A stretch of DNA of 64,000 nucleotides from Neisseria sp. oral taxon 014 str. F0314 (GTDB taxonomy: Bacteria > Pseudomonadota > Gammaproteobacteria > Burkholderiales > Neisseriaceae). Below, piece by piece: positions 49,503 to 60,006 of the stretch; position 1 is the first letter of the stretch, and every line of letters begins with the position of its first letter. The notes below the pieces were generated by a model, which saw nothing but the letters and a program-made list of their open reading frames with translations, searched no databases and had not been told where the DNA came from. Made by a program: the position numbers and the translations under genes. The stretch covers positions 434,001 to 498,000 of the forward strand of contig NZ_CP040504.1 in the NCBI RefSeq assembly GCF_005886145.1, given 5' to 3'.

Positions 49503-49533
49503 ACCTTACACAATGACACTATGTCAGGGTCAA
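49503..49533 (-). promoter_or_regulatory. MerR-type promoter for the hydrolase gene
   Basis: On the minus strand TTGACC (49533-49528), exactly 19 bases, then TAAGGT (49508-49503). The long spacer is the mark of MerR-activated promoters. The palindrome TGACA-CTA-TGTCA (49514-49526) lies in the spacer. The -35 ends one base before the merR start codon, so the same protein could repress its own gene. Confidence 0.75.
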
Positions 49534-49534
49534 T

Positions 49535-49900
49535 ATGAAAATCAGCGAATTTGCCCGCCGCTGCGGTATCAGCGTGCGGATGCTGCGTTTTTACGAAAGC
49601 GCAGGCATACTCGTTCCCGCACGCACGCCAAGCGGCTATCGGGAATACGACGAACGGGACATCGGCTTCGTCCGCAAAGCCGTCATGCTCAACCGTGCCG
49701 GCCTCGCCCTGAAAGACATCGCCCTCCTGCGCGACTGCCTGAATGACGAACCGCAAAACTTTTGCAGCGAGCTGCGCGGCAAACTGGCCGACACGCAGGC
49801 GCGCATCCGACAGCAGATAGACGGCCTGCACCGCTCGGAGCAGTTGATTGCCGGCCTGCTGGCGGCGGAAAAAGCATCCGGCGGCAATGAGGCCGTCTGA
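49535..49900 (+). CDS. MerR-family transcriptional regulator
   Basis: 121 residues. N-terminal winged helix KISEFARRCGISVRMLRFYESAGIL with the R-x-Y-D/E-R core (GYREYDERDIGFV), then a dimerisation coiled coil. Only one Cys in the C-terminal part (DCLNDEPQNFCSEL holds two spaced 8 apart), so metal or thiol sensing is possible but not proven. Divergent from the hydrolase it probably controls. Ends in a DUS (EAV stop). Confidence 0.9.
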   Translation: MKISEFARRCGISVRMLRFYESAGILVPARTPSGYREYDERDIGFVRKAVMLNRAGLALKDIALLRDCLNDEPQNFCSELRGKLADTQARIRQQIDGLHRSEQLIAGLLAAEKASGGNEAV

Positions 49901-49999
49901 AAACGGTTTTGCCCAAACCAAAACAGCCTGAAAGGCCGCTCGGACTTTTCAGGCTGTTGGCGCGTTTTACGGCAAAAATCCTGCCGCCGTATATCCGCA

Positions 50000-50935
50000 T
50001 CAACCGAGATATTTCAGTTTGCCGCGGAAATCGTCCAGGCTGCCGTAACCTTTTTCCGCCATGATGGCTTTGAGTTCGGCGCCGATGCGGTCGAACGCCG
50101 CCACGCCTTCCTGATGCAGCGCCGTGCCGATTTGCACCATGCTTGCGCCGCAGAGGATGTGTTCGAAGGCATCGCGTCCGCTCGTTACGCCGCCGGTGCC
50201 GATGATTTGGATTTCGGGTTTGAGGCGGCAATAGAAAGCGTGTACGTTGGCCAGCGCGGTCGGCTTGATATACGCCCCGCCGATGCCGCCGAAACCGTTT
50301 TTCGGGCGGATAACCACCGTTTCGTCCTCGATATACAGGCCGTTGCCGATGGAGTTGACGCAGTTGACGAATTTAAGCGGGAAGCGGTTGAACACGGCCG
50401 CGGCCTGATCGAAATGGACGAAGTCGAAATAAGGCGGCAGCTTGATGCCCAAGGGCTTGGTGAAATAGGAAAAAACGTCGGTCAGGATGGCTTCCGTCGT
50501 GTCGAAATCGTAGGCGATTTGCGGTTTGCCCGGCACGTTCGGACAAGAAAGGTTGAGTTCGGTCGGGCCGTTGAAACCGCTTTGCTGCACCTTTTTCAGC
50601 AGGGTGTGCGTCTCGTCGGGCGACATGCCGACCAACGACAGGAAAAACGTCCGCCCGGGCACTTTGTTTTGCAGTTCGAGCAGATAGTCCAGATAGTAGT
50701 CAATGCCCTGGTTCGGCAACCCCATCGAGTTGATGCTGCCCAGCGGCACGTCCCGATAGCGCGGCTCGGGATTGCCCGCCCGAAAATCCAAAGTCGCGGT
50801 TTTGGTTACGAAGCTCCCCGCCGACGAGTTCCTGACCTCTTCCAGCTCGGCGACGGTCATACAGGCTACGCCTGCGGCATTCATCAGGCAGTTGTCGAAA
50901 TGAAACCCTGCGATTTGCGTTTGTGTTGACGGCAT
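50000..50935 (-). CDS. pyrD: Class 1A dihydroorotate dehydrogenase (fumarate-type)
   Basis: 311 residues. Cytosolic FMN enzyme that oxidises dihydroorotate with fumarate. [17 protein letters not shown] holds the catalytic Cys of class 1 enzymes (membrane-bound class 2 PyrD uses Ser). [31 protein letters not shown] and [19 protein letters not shown] are hallmarks of the Lactococcus/Streptococcus PyrDA group. Neisseria usually carry class 2 PyrD, so this may be extra or transferred. GAGACG-type ribosome site upstream; stands alone between DUS. Confidence 0.9.
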   Translation of the reverse strand: MPSTQTQIAGFHFDNCLMNAAGVACMTVAELEEVRNSSAGSFVTKTATLDFRAGNPEPRYRDVPLGSINSMGLPNQGIDYYLDYLLELQNKVPGRTFFLSLVGMSPDETHTLLKKVQQSGFNGPTELNLSCPNVPGKPQIAYDFDTTEAILTDVFSYFTKPLGIKLPPYFDFVHFDQAAAVFNRFPLKFVNCVNSIGNGLYIEDETVVIRPKNGFGGIGGAYIKPTALANVHAFYCRLKPEIQIIGTGGVTSGRDAFEHILCGASMVQIGTALHQEGVAAFDRIGAELKAIMAEKGYGSLDDFRGKLKYLG

Positions 50936-51054
50936 ATACGTCTCCTTTTCAGTATGGCAGTTGCAATCGGCCGTATTTTAGCACCAAATCGGCGTAAGGC
51001 CGTCTGAAACCATGTTTCAGACGGCCTTACGTCTCCTGCGGCAACTATAATTGA

Positions 51055-52818
51055 CTACGCCGCCCAATCTTCGTTCTGATACCGCCACAATTCCGCATAA
51101 CGCCCGTCCTGCGCCAGCAGGGCTGCGTGCGTGCCCTGCTCGGCGATGCGACCGTTTTCCATCACGGCGATGTTGTCGGCACCGGAGACGGTGGAGAGGC
51201 GGTGGGCGATGACGATGACGGTTTTGTCCCGAATCAGCGCGTCTATGGCCTGCTGGACGGCGACTTCGCTCTGGGTGTCCAAGGCGGCGGTAGGCTCGTC
51301 GAGGATGACGATGGGGGCGTTTTTCAAAAGGGCGCGGGCAATGGTGATGCGCTGTTTCTCACCGCCGGAGAGCCGTCCGCCGATGTCGCCGACGCGGGTC
51401 TGGTAGCCTTGCGGCAGGCGGCTGATAAAATCGTGGCAGCCGGCGGTACGTGCGGCCTGCTCGACTTCTTCGTCGCTTGCGTCAAAACGCCCCATGCGGA
51501 TGTTTTCGGCGACGCTGTCGTCAAACAGGTAGGCGTCTTGGAAAACGATGGAGACGAGCTTCATCAGTTCGCCCTCGGGCAGGCTCCTGATGTCCGTGCC
51601 GCCTATCCTGATGCTGCCCGCTTGCGGGTCGGCGTAACGCATAATCAGGCGCGCCAAGGTGGTTTTGCCGCAGCCCGACGAACCGACCAGCGCGGTCATG
51701 GCGCGGGCGGGAATCTTAAGGCTGATTCGGTTTAAGGTGTTTTCTTTCCGTCCTTCGTAGGCAAAATCGACGTTGTCGAATTCGATGTCGTAAGCGGTCG
51801 GCACCTTGCCGCCTTCGGTTACGGGCAGAGGTTTGATGTTTTCAAATTCGCGCAGTTTCAAATAGCCCTGCACCACCATTTCGTAAACGGCGGTATAAGA
51901 CAGCAGGTAGCCCAAAGGCTCGCCGAAGCGCACGATGCCGACAATCAGCGCCGCCAGGAATGCCGCGTCCGTCCGCCCCGACGACAACTGCCACAACCCG
52001 AAAACCAGCGCGGCCAGCATGGCGGTTTCCACCGCCGAGCCGATAAACAGGTTCGGCAGCCCTTCGCGCACCGATACGTCTTCCTGCACCTTCCGCACCC
52101 GTTCTGCGGCAGCGGCCAGCCTGGCGGAACGCTCGCCCGTGCAGCCCGCCGAACGCAAAACCGGCAGCCCCTGCATGTATTCCAACAGCTCGCCGTTCAA
52201 ATCGTCCAAGGCCGCCGCCGTTTCGCTGCGGTCTGCCGACAGGCGCGGCCGCATCCGTTTGACCACGGCGAACAACAGGGCGAACAAGGCCGCAAGCAAC
52301 ACGCCGAAACGCCAGTCGTACCACGTGATGCACAGCGCGAACACGGCGGGGATGACGAGGGCGGGAATCAGCATGGCGCTGACGGTCAGCGTATAGTTCA
52401 CCACATCGTCCACCGTTCCCGCCAGCATCGCCCCCGTTTCGCCCGAACGGCGGCGGTACAGGACTTGCAGCGGAATGCGCCGAAGTTGCAGGCCCAGCCG
52501 CCGCCGCAGGCTGTCGCCCGCGCCCGCCGCATGGCCGTTGTAGTCAAAATCGTAGGAAAACCAGCGTGTTACCGTAGTCAGGACAAACAATGAAGTAATG
52601 GCGTACAGATAACTTCGCACTTCGGCCGCCCCGCCCGCCAGCAGCGCGCGGAACAGCGGCACAAACAAGGCGAAGGCCAGGCCCTGCAAGGCGGCGGTCA
52701 GCACCAGCAGCCACAGGCAGCGCCTGAGCTGCGGCGCAAATTCCCCCGCCGCCGCCATCACGATGCGGTAGATGGCGGCGGGAGAGGCAGTTTTTAATTC
52801 GGCATCGGGGGCGGACAT
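51055..52818 (-). CDS. ABC transporter half, membrane and ATPase domains fused (last gene of the cluster)
   Basis: 587 residues. Six helices in the first 320 residues and a complete NBD: GSSGCGKTT (Walker A), LSGGEKQR (signature), IVILDEPTA (Walker B), IVIAHRLST (H-loop). AGGAGAACCGAC before the ATG at 52818 fixes the start; the longer frame to 52998 overlaps the methyltransferase gene. Probable heterodimer partner of the half-transporter at 54607. The pair resembles YbtPQ/IrtAB-type siderophore transporters. Confidence 0.88.
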   Translation of the reverse strand: MSAPDAELKTASPAAIYRIVMAAAGEFAPQLRRCLWLLVLTAALQGLAFALFVPLFRALLAGGAAEVRSYLYAITSLFVLTTVTRWFSYDFDYNGHAAGAGDSLRRRLGLQLRRIPLQVLYRRRSGETGAMLAGTVDDVVNYTLTVSAMLIPALVIPAVFALCITWYDWRFGVLLAALFALLFAVVKRMRPRLSADRSETAAALDDLNGELLEYMQGLPVLRSAGCTGERSARLAAAAERVRKVQEDVSVREGLPNLFIGSAVETAMLAALVFGLWQLSSGRTDAAFLAALIVGIVRFGEPLGYLLSYTAVYEMVVQGYLKLREFENIKPLPVTEGGKVPTAYDIEFDNVDFAYEGRKENTLNRISLKIPARAMTALVGSSGCGKTTLARLIMRYADPQAGSIRIGGTDIRSLPEGELMKLVSIVFQDAYLFDDSVAENIRMGRFDASDEEVEQAARTAGCHDFISRLPQGYQTRVGDIGGRLSGGEKQRITIARALLKNAPIVILDEPTAALDTQSEVAVQQAIDALIRDKTVIVIAHRLSTVSGADNIAVMENGRIAEQGTHAALLAQDGRYAELWRYQNEDWAA

Positions 52819-52969
52819 GTCGGTTCTCCTGTTTCGGGTGTGCAGGCCGTCTGAAAACGGCTTCGCACGGTATTTCAAAATTCTGATGCGCGGCGGACAG
52901 TTCCGTGTTTTCCGGCGTTTGGCTCGGGCTACCTGAAAACCGATTGCGGCCTGTTCTTTTGTGCACAGG

Positions 52970-53623
52970 CTATACGCGTTCAAACACCAAATCGACAAAT
53001 TCCCGCCGCACCAATTTACCGCTTTTGCTGACTGCCCAATCGCGGCTGCGTTGTTCCGAAATACAGCGCAGCGGCAGGTTTTCGGCTAGGGCGCGGATGT
53101 CGGCGGCATCGTAGAGCATGAAGCCGTGCGCCGCGAACGGCAGTTTGGCCATAAAGTCTTTTTCGCAGAAATTCAGGCACAGCCGCCCGCCGGATTTCAG
53201 CACGCGGCAGAGTTCGGCCAGCATGAAGGGCGCGTCGTCCCAAAAATAGACGGTGTTTACCGACACGGCTTTGTGGAACGCGGCATCGGCAAAGGGCAGC
53301 GCGCCGCCGTCATACAGCCGGTAATCCGCCTGCCCTGCGGCGATAAACGATGCGTTGAACGCCTGCGCCTGCTCGTGCATCAGCGGCGAAATTTCCAGGC
53401 CGGTGTAGTGCAGGCCGTCCGCCTGCGACAGGATGTAGCCCAAAAGGCCGCCGTTGCCGCAGCCGGTTTCCAGTATGTTGTCGCCGTTTTGCAGGCGGGC
53501 GGCGGCGAATGCGCTGACGATTTGGGTCAGGTTGCGCAGGTTCATCGCCTGCCCGAATGCTATGCCTGCTTCGCCGTGCGGGCAGCGCAGTTGGGCGGCG
53601 GTTTGTTCGGCGGATAATTCCAT
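52970..53623 (-). CDS. Class I SAM-dependent methyltransferase
   Basis: 217 residues. NILETGCGNGGLLGYIL (SAM loop) near residue 48, YTGLEISPLM (acid loop) and LPFADAAFHKAVSVNTVYFW, all of the Methyltransf_11 type. Substrate unknown; small molecules are the usual targets. AAGGAAG precedes the ATG at 53623. It lies between two ABC half-transporters, so its substrate may be the transported compound (inference). Confidence 0.85.
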   Translation of the reverse strand: MELSAEQTAAQLRCPHGEAGIAFGQAMNLRNLTQIVSAFAAARLQNGDNILETGCGNGGLLGYILSQADGLHYTGLEISPLMHEQAQAFNASFIAAGQADYRLYDGGALPFADAAFHKAVSVNTVYFWDDAPFMLAELCRVLKSGGRLCLNFCEKDFMAKLPFAAHGFMLYDAADIRALAENLPLRCISEQRSRDWAVSKSGKLVRREFVDLVFERV

Positions 53624-53767
53624 GGGGCTTCCTTAATGGTTGGTTGGTCGGGTTGGCGGTATGGCAGGTTAAAAATTTCTGTTGCCGCTCAGGTTTGCCC
53701 TCTCCCTAACCCTCTCCCACGGGAGAGGGGACGGGGTTGCAGGCTGCTTTTTAGTTTTCAGACGGCC

Positions 53768-54475
53768 TCAAGCGGTATCTGCCCCGCCTGTTTTCACGCT
53801 GTATTCCAAGGCCTTATGCGGCTTTAAGGTGGCGGAAACATAGCCGTTGGCGGGATTGCGGACGTAGTCCAGATAATCCTGCATGGCGGGGGCGTAGCCT
53901 TCCACGTCGTCCACGGCGACGGCGGCGCGCGGGGCGAGTTTGGGTTCGAGCAGTTTGAACACGGAACAGACTAGGTTCGGCCAGCCGTCGAGCAGCACGA
54001 AATCGATGCCGCCGGCGATGTCTTGCAAAGTTTCCAGCGCGTCGCCTTCGCGCAGTTCGATATAGTCGGCCAGCCCTGCGGCGGCGAAGTGGCGGCGGGC
54101 AGCTTCGGCTTTATGCGGCAGGTATTCGGTAGTTATCACGCGGCCGCCGTTTTTCTTGGCCGCAGCAGCCAGATAAAGCGTGGAAATGCCGTAAGACGTA
54201 CCGAATTCGACAATGTTTTTCGCGCCCTTGGCCAAGGCCTGCATATACAGGAATGCGCCCTGCTGCGGGACGATGGGGATGTATTTGTCGTCGAAATAGG
54301 CTTCGTTTTCGCCCGTCCAGCCGCTGCCTTTGCCCAGCAGTTTGGGCAGTTGGGGCAGAAAATGCCATATCAGGCCGGGAATCTGGCGTACGGAGGCGGT
54401 GTAGAGGTCGAACAATACGGCTTCAGTTTTTGCGTCGTTTAAAAAAGCGAAGTCTTGTCGGGTAGGTTTGGGCAT
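53768..54475 (-). CDS. Class I SAM-dependent (O-)methyltransferase
   Basis: 235 residues. NIVEFGTSYGISTLYLAAAA (SAM loop), VITTEYLPHKAEAARRHF and IDFVLLDGWPN, which resembles cation-dependent O-methyltransferases (Methyltransf_24). Substrate unknown. AGAAAGGAAAACC before the ATG at 54475. Second methyltransferase inside the ABC-MT-MT-ABC cluster. Confidence 0.83.
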   Translation of the reverse strand: MPKPTRQDFAFLNDAKTEAVLFDLYTASVRQIPGLIWHFLPQLPKLLGKGSGWTGENEAYFDDKYIPIVPQQGAFLYMQALAKGAKNIVEFGTSYGISTLYLAAAAKKNGGRVITTEYLPHKAEAARRHFAAAGLADYIELREGDALETLQDIAGGIDFVLLDGWPNLVCSVFKLLEPKLAPRAAVAVDDVEGYAPAMQDYLDYVRNPANGYVSATLKPHKALEYSVKTGGADTA

Positions 54476-54606
54476 GGTTTTCCTTTCTGCGGGGTTTTCA
54501 GACGGCACGGAAGGCAGTGTCGTTCCCGATACGGCTGCCGGAACCGTGTTGTTTTTTCAGACGGCCTTTTGCTCTTTCAGGCCGTCTGAAAACCGATTGC
54601 GGCCTG

Positions 54607-56379
54607 CTACACGGCGGGGCTGCCCGCCGTATCTGCCGCCGCCCCGCGCCCGCCGTAGCGCCATGCCTTGCTTTGCTCGTGGGCGCGCCAGAGTTCGGCA
54701 TAGATGCCGTTTTGCGCCAAAAGTTGCGCGTGCGTGCCCTGCTCTTTCAGACGGCCTTGGTCGAATACGAGTATGTTGTCGGCGTGCATCACCGTGCTCA
54801 GGCGGTGGGCGGCCATGAGCACGGTTTTGCCGCGCATGAGTTTTCTGAGCGCGCCCATAATCAGAGCTTCGTTTTCCGCGTCGGTGTAGGCGGTGGCTTC
54901 GTCCAATATCAGGATGGGGCGGCTTTGCAGGATGGCGCGGGCAATGGTGATGCGCTGGCGCTGACCGCCGGAAAGCGACGCTCCGCGTTCGCCGACGGGG
55001 GTGGCGTAGCCTTGCGGCAGTTTGGTGATGAAATCGTGGGCGTTGGCGGCGCGGGCGGCGTTTTCGATGTCGGCCTGCGCGGCATCAGGGATGCCCAGCC
55101 GGATGTTGTCGGCAATGCTGCCGGTGAAGAGGAAATTATCTTGGAACACAAAGGCAATCTGCGACATTAAGGCATCGGGGTCGATGTCGCGCACATCGGT
55201 ACCGCCGACGCAAATGCTGCCTTCGTCCGCATCCCAAAAACGGGCGGCCAGGCGGGCGACGGTGCTCTTGCCCGAACCACTCGCGCCGACCAAGGCCGTC
55301 CAAGTGCCTGCTTTCGCAGTGAAGCTGACACTGTCTAAGGCTTTGTCCTGACGGTTCGGATACGAAAAGCAAACCTTGTCGAACACAATATCGCCGCCTT
55401 CGGGCGTTTTTCCCCCGCCACGCGCCGACAAAACCGGTGTGTCGAGCAGCTCGGCGATGCGCTCGGCGCTCATTTTCGCCCCTTCGACGGCGTGAAACAA
55501 AGCCATATAAGGCATGATGGCTTCGGCCATGCCCGTGCCCGCCAGCAAAACGGCAAGCCAGGCGGCAAACGGCAGCGAGCCGTCCGCATACCAATATGCG
55601 CCGCACCATAAAAGCACCAAAAGCGTCGGCAGCGGCGACAGCACAACCAGCCCTAGGCGGGCGGGCAGACCGTTTCTTTTGTACCAGCCCTTCAGGTAGC
55701 CCAGATAACCGTCCAACGCGCGGCTGTAACGCCCGAACGATGCCGCGCCGCCGTCGAAAGTGCGCACCACTCCCATGCCCTGCACAAATTCCACCACCGC
55801 GCGGCTGACCTGTTCGCGCGCTTCGGCATATGCCTTCATTTCGCTCTGCCCCTTTTTCATCACCAGCGACAACACGCCCATGCCCGCCGCCAGCACGGCC
55901 GCCGCCGCCAACGCCAGCCTCCAGTCGAAGAACAGCAGGATCAGGAAGGCGAAAAGAGGCGCGGCAAACGAACGGGCATACAAAGGCGTACTGTCGGCCA
56001 CGAAGGCGTGCAGCGCGGCCACATCATTCTGCGCCACCTGCGCCAGTGCCGCCGCACCCGAATCCACCGCCAGTCCCGGCGGCGCGCGCCCGATGCGTTC
56101 CGCCAGCTTGAGCCGCAACACTTTTTCCAGTTCGAACGCGGCAAAATGCGACCGCTTGAACGACTGCATCCGCAAAAGGTAAGACATCAGAACCAAGCCT
56201 GCCAGCAGCGCCGCCAACCCTGCCGAAGGCCGGCCCGCCAGCACGCGCGCAAACAGGAACGCCGTTACCGCAAGCGACGCCACCCACAGCAGCGCTGCCG
56301 CCACCGAAAGCAGCATGGCGGTGTAAATACGATGTCTGACCGGCTCAACCAACTGCCAGTGAACGGGGGGCGTTTTCAT
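54607..56379 (-). CDS. ABC transporter half, membrane and ATPase domains fused (first gene of the cluster)
   Basis: 590 residues. Six helices in residues 15-300, then NBD with GASGSGKST, LSGGQRQRITIARA, ILILDEATA and AAHRLSTV. Together with the gene at 51055 it gives a heterodimeric exporter-fold transporter, a fold that also includes siderophore importers (YbtPQ, IrtAB). A Fur-like site lies 49 bp upstream. GGAGCCGCC precedes the ATG at 56379. Confidence 0.9.
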   Translation of the reverse strand: MKTPPVHWQLVEPVRHRIYTAMLLSVAAALLWVASLAVTAFLFARVLAGRPSAGLAALLAGLVLMSYLLRMQSFKRSHFAAFELEKVLRLKLAERIGRAPPGLAVDSGAAALAQVAQNDVAALHAFVADSTPLYARSFAAPLFAFLILLFFDWRLALAAAAVLAAGMGVLSLVMKKGQSEMKAYAEAREQVSRAVVEFVQGMGVVRTFDGGAASFGRYSRALDGYLGYLKGWYKRNGLPARLGLVVLSPLPTLLVLLWCGAYWYADGSLPFAAWLAVLLAGTGMAEAIMPYMALFHAVEGAKMSAERIAELLDTPVLSARGGGKTPEGGDIVFDKVCFSYPNRQDKALDSVSFTAKAGTWTALVGASGSGKSTVARLAARFWDADEGSICVGGTDVRDIDPDALMSQIAFVFQDNFLFTGSIADNIRLGIPDAAQADIENAARAANAHDFITKLPQGYATPVGERGASLSGGQRQRITIARAILQSRPILILDEATAYTDAENEALIMGALRKLMRGKTVLMAAHRLSTVMHADNILVFDQGRLKEQGTHAQLLAQNGIYAELWRAHEQSKAWRYGGRGAAADTAGSPAV

Positions 56380-56427
56380 GGGCGGCTCCTGTCTATCGGA
56401 AAAGGCAGAACCAGTTTAGCAAGAAAT

Positions 56428-56446
56428 GCAAATGATTTCTATTACT
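56428..56446 (-). promoter_or_regulatory. Candidate Fur box upstream of the ABC-methyltransferase cluster
   Basis: Read on the minus strand, AGTAATAGAAATCATTTGC matches the consensus GATAATGATAATCATTATC at 12 of 19 positions, including the AATCATT core. Its place 49-67 bp before the first gene fits repression by iron-loaded Fur. Confidence 0.5.
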
Positions 56447-56527
56447 CAATATCAGAACGAGAAATGAACCACGAAAATCCGCCACTTTATTTTGCACGGA
56501 ACACCATCACTTTTTCTGTATAAAACA

Positions 56528-56635
56528 GGCCGTCTGAAAGTTTTTTCAGACGGCCTCTAAAAAGTTCTGCCGAACCACTTGCGTAATGTATCAAAAAAGC
56601 CGTCTGAAAACCTGTACGACATGTTTTCAGACGGC
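56528..56635. terminator. Two DUS hairpins downstream of clpB
   Basis: AGGCCGTCTGAAAG with CTTTTTTCAGACGGCCT-type partner (56528-56556), and GCCGTCTGAAAAC (56599-56611) with GTTTTCAGACGGC (56623-56635). The second, nearer to clpB, is the likely clpB terminator. No gene lies between 56380 and 56659. Confidence 0.6.
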
Positions 56636-56659
56636 CTTTATGTCGTTTAAGCCCTTAAA

Positions 56660-59233
<2,574 letters not shown>

Positions 59234-59280
59234 CTTTAGGTTTCCTTTTCTTTTTGAATTTAAAGTTTCTTGATGGCGGT

Positions 59281-59309
59281 TATATGGTCTCTCTTGTGGG
59301 TAACTCAAT
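59281..59309 (-). promoter_or_regulatory. Candidate sigma-32 (RpoH) promoter of clpB
   Basis: On the minus strand ATTGAGT (59309-59303), 15 bases, then CCATATA (59287-59281). This approaches the heat-shock consensus CTTGAAA-N13/15-CCCATnT. It lies 48 bp before the clpB start. The -35 half is weak. Confidence 0.45.
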
Positions 59310-59407
59310 AGTGAAACTTAAAATAGATTATTATGATTAATTAACATTATGTTATATATAGATATTATTTTCTCACGCCTGTGGATAACTTAAAGAGGAA
59401 AAACAAG

Positions 59408-59441
59408 TAAGGCCGTCTGAAAATATTTTCAGACGGCCTTA
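59408..59441. terminator. DUS terminator after the bacteriocin-like locus
   Basis: TAAGGCCGTCTGAAAAT and its complement form a perfect 17-bp stem with no unpaired bases between arms. It lies 22 bp after the immunity-like stop on the minus strand and isolates that locus from clpB. Confidence 0.8.
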
Positions 59442-59462
59442 AAAGATGTGAAAAAACCCAAT

Positions 59463-59630
59463 TCAACGTTCTATTCGATTAAACCATCGAAGCAGTATCA
59501 CTGTTACGAACATGCTGATAGAAATTTGCCAATAGAACATATCTCTATTTGGAAAAAGATATTTTATTCCTAGCGTTATAACTGTGGTTGATATAGTTAC
59601 ACACAATATCAGAAAACATATTCTAAACAT
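59463..59630 (-). CDS. Small two-helix membrane protein, putative bacteriocin immunity
   Basis: 55 residues, MFRICFLILCVTISTTVITL at the start, then GIKYLFPNRDMFYWQ, a second helix (ISISMFVTVILL) and a basic end RWFNRIER. Two membrane helices joined by a short loop with the charged tail in the cytoplasm is the build of many small bacteriocin immunity proteins. The ATG lies four bases after the stop of the GG-leader peptide gene. AT-rich, unlike the flanks. No known family recognised. Confidence 0.6.
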   Translation of the reverse strand: MFRICFLILCVTISTTVITLGIKYLFPNRDMFYWQISISMFVTVILLRWFNRIER

Positions 59631-59634
59631 ATTT

Positions 59635-59781
59635 TCATTTTGAAAAATACGGAATTCCGACTTTTGTTCCTATTGCACTGGTTGCAAAAGCACCAGCCGC
59701 TGTTGCAGAAGCAGAACGTATGGCATTAGCAACCCGACCGCCTGAAACGTGATTCGTCTCATTTGCGTTTAATACTTGCAT
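59635..59781 (-). CDS. Double-glycine-leader peptide, putative class II bacteriocin/microcin precursor
   Basis: 48 residues. The leader MQVLNANETNHVSGG has Leu at -12, Glu at -8, Val at -4 and Gly-Gly at -2/-1, each a consensus position for cleavage by C39-peptidase ABC exporters. The predicted mature peptide begins RVANAIRSASATAAG, is 33 residues, rich in Ala/Gly with small-residue spacing, cationic and has no Cys. AGGA lies close before the ATG at 59781, and a stop codon is just upstream in frame. No C39 exporter lies in this window. Confidence 0.7.
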   Translation of the reverse strand: MQVLNANETNHVSGGRVANAIRSASATAAGAFATSAIGTKVGIPYFSK

Positions 59782-60006
59782 TATCCTATTTGAGTTTTAA
59801 AAATCGAAAACAACCTTAACTCTTAAGGCATTTTAAGAAAATTTGTACCAACAAAATTCTTAGTTTTTCCGACAACAGTATTGAAATCCAGTTTCATCCT
59901 TTATTTTCTTTTACAAATCTCACCAGCTTGGAGGCATCACAAAAACAGCCCGCGTTCTCATGTATAATCCAAACTCTGATATTTCCCGTAACAGAAAGTC
60001 TTCCCC
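59782..60006. other. AT-rich gap between the bacteriocin-like locus and trpS
   Basis: Holds upstream regions of both. TATAAT at 59963-59968 probably drives trpS. On the minus strand a 24-codon frame (59823-59897, MKLDFNTVVGKTKNFVGTNF) lies upstream of the peptide gene; its ribosome site abuts the ATG, so I do not call it a gene. No clear promoter for the peptide gene is visible. Confidence 0.4.

Noticed and set aside
59823..59897. 24-codon minus-strand ORF upstream of the GG-leader peptide
   Set aside because: The AAGG abuts the ATG with no spacing, there is no leader motif, and 24 codons can arise by chance in AT-rich DNA.
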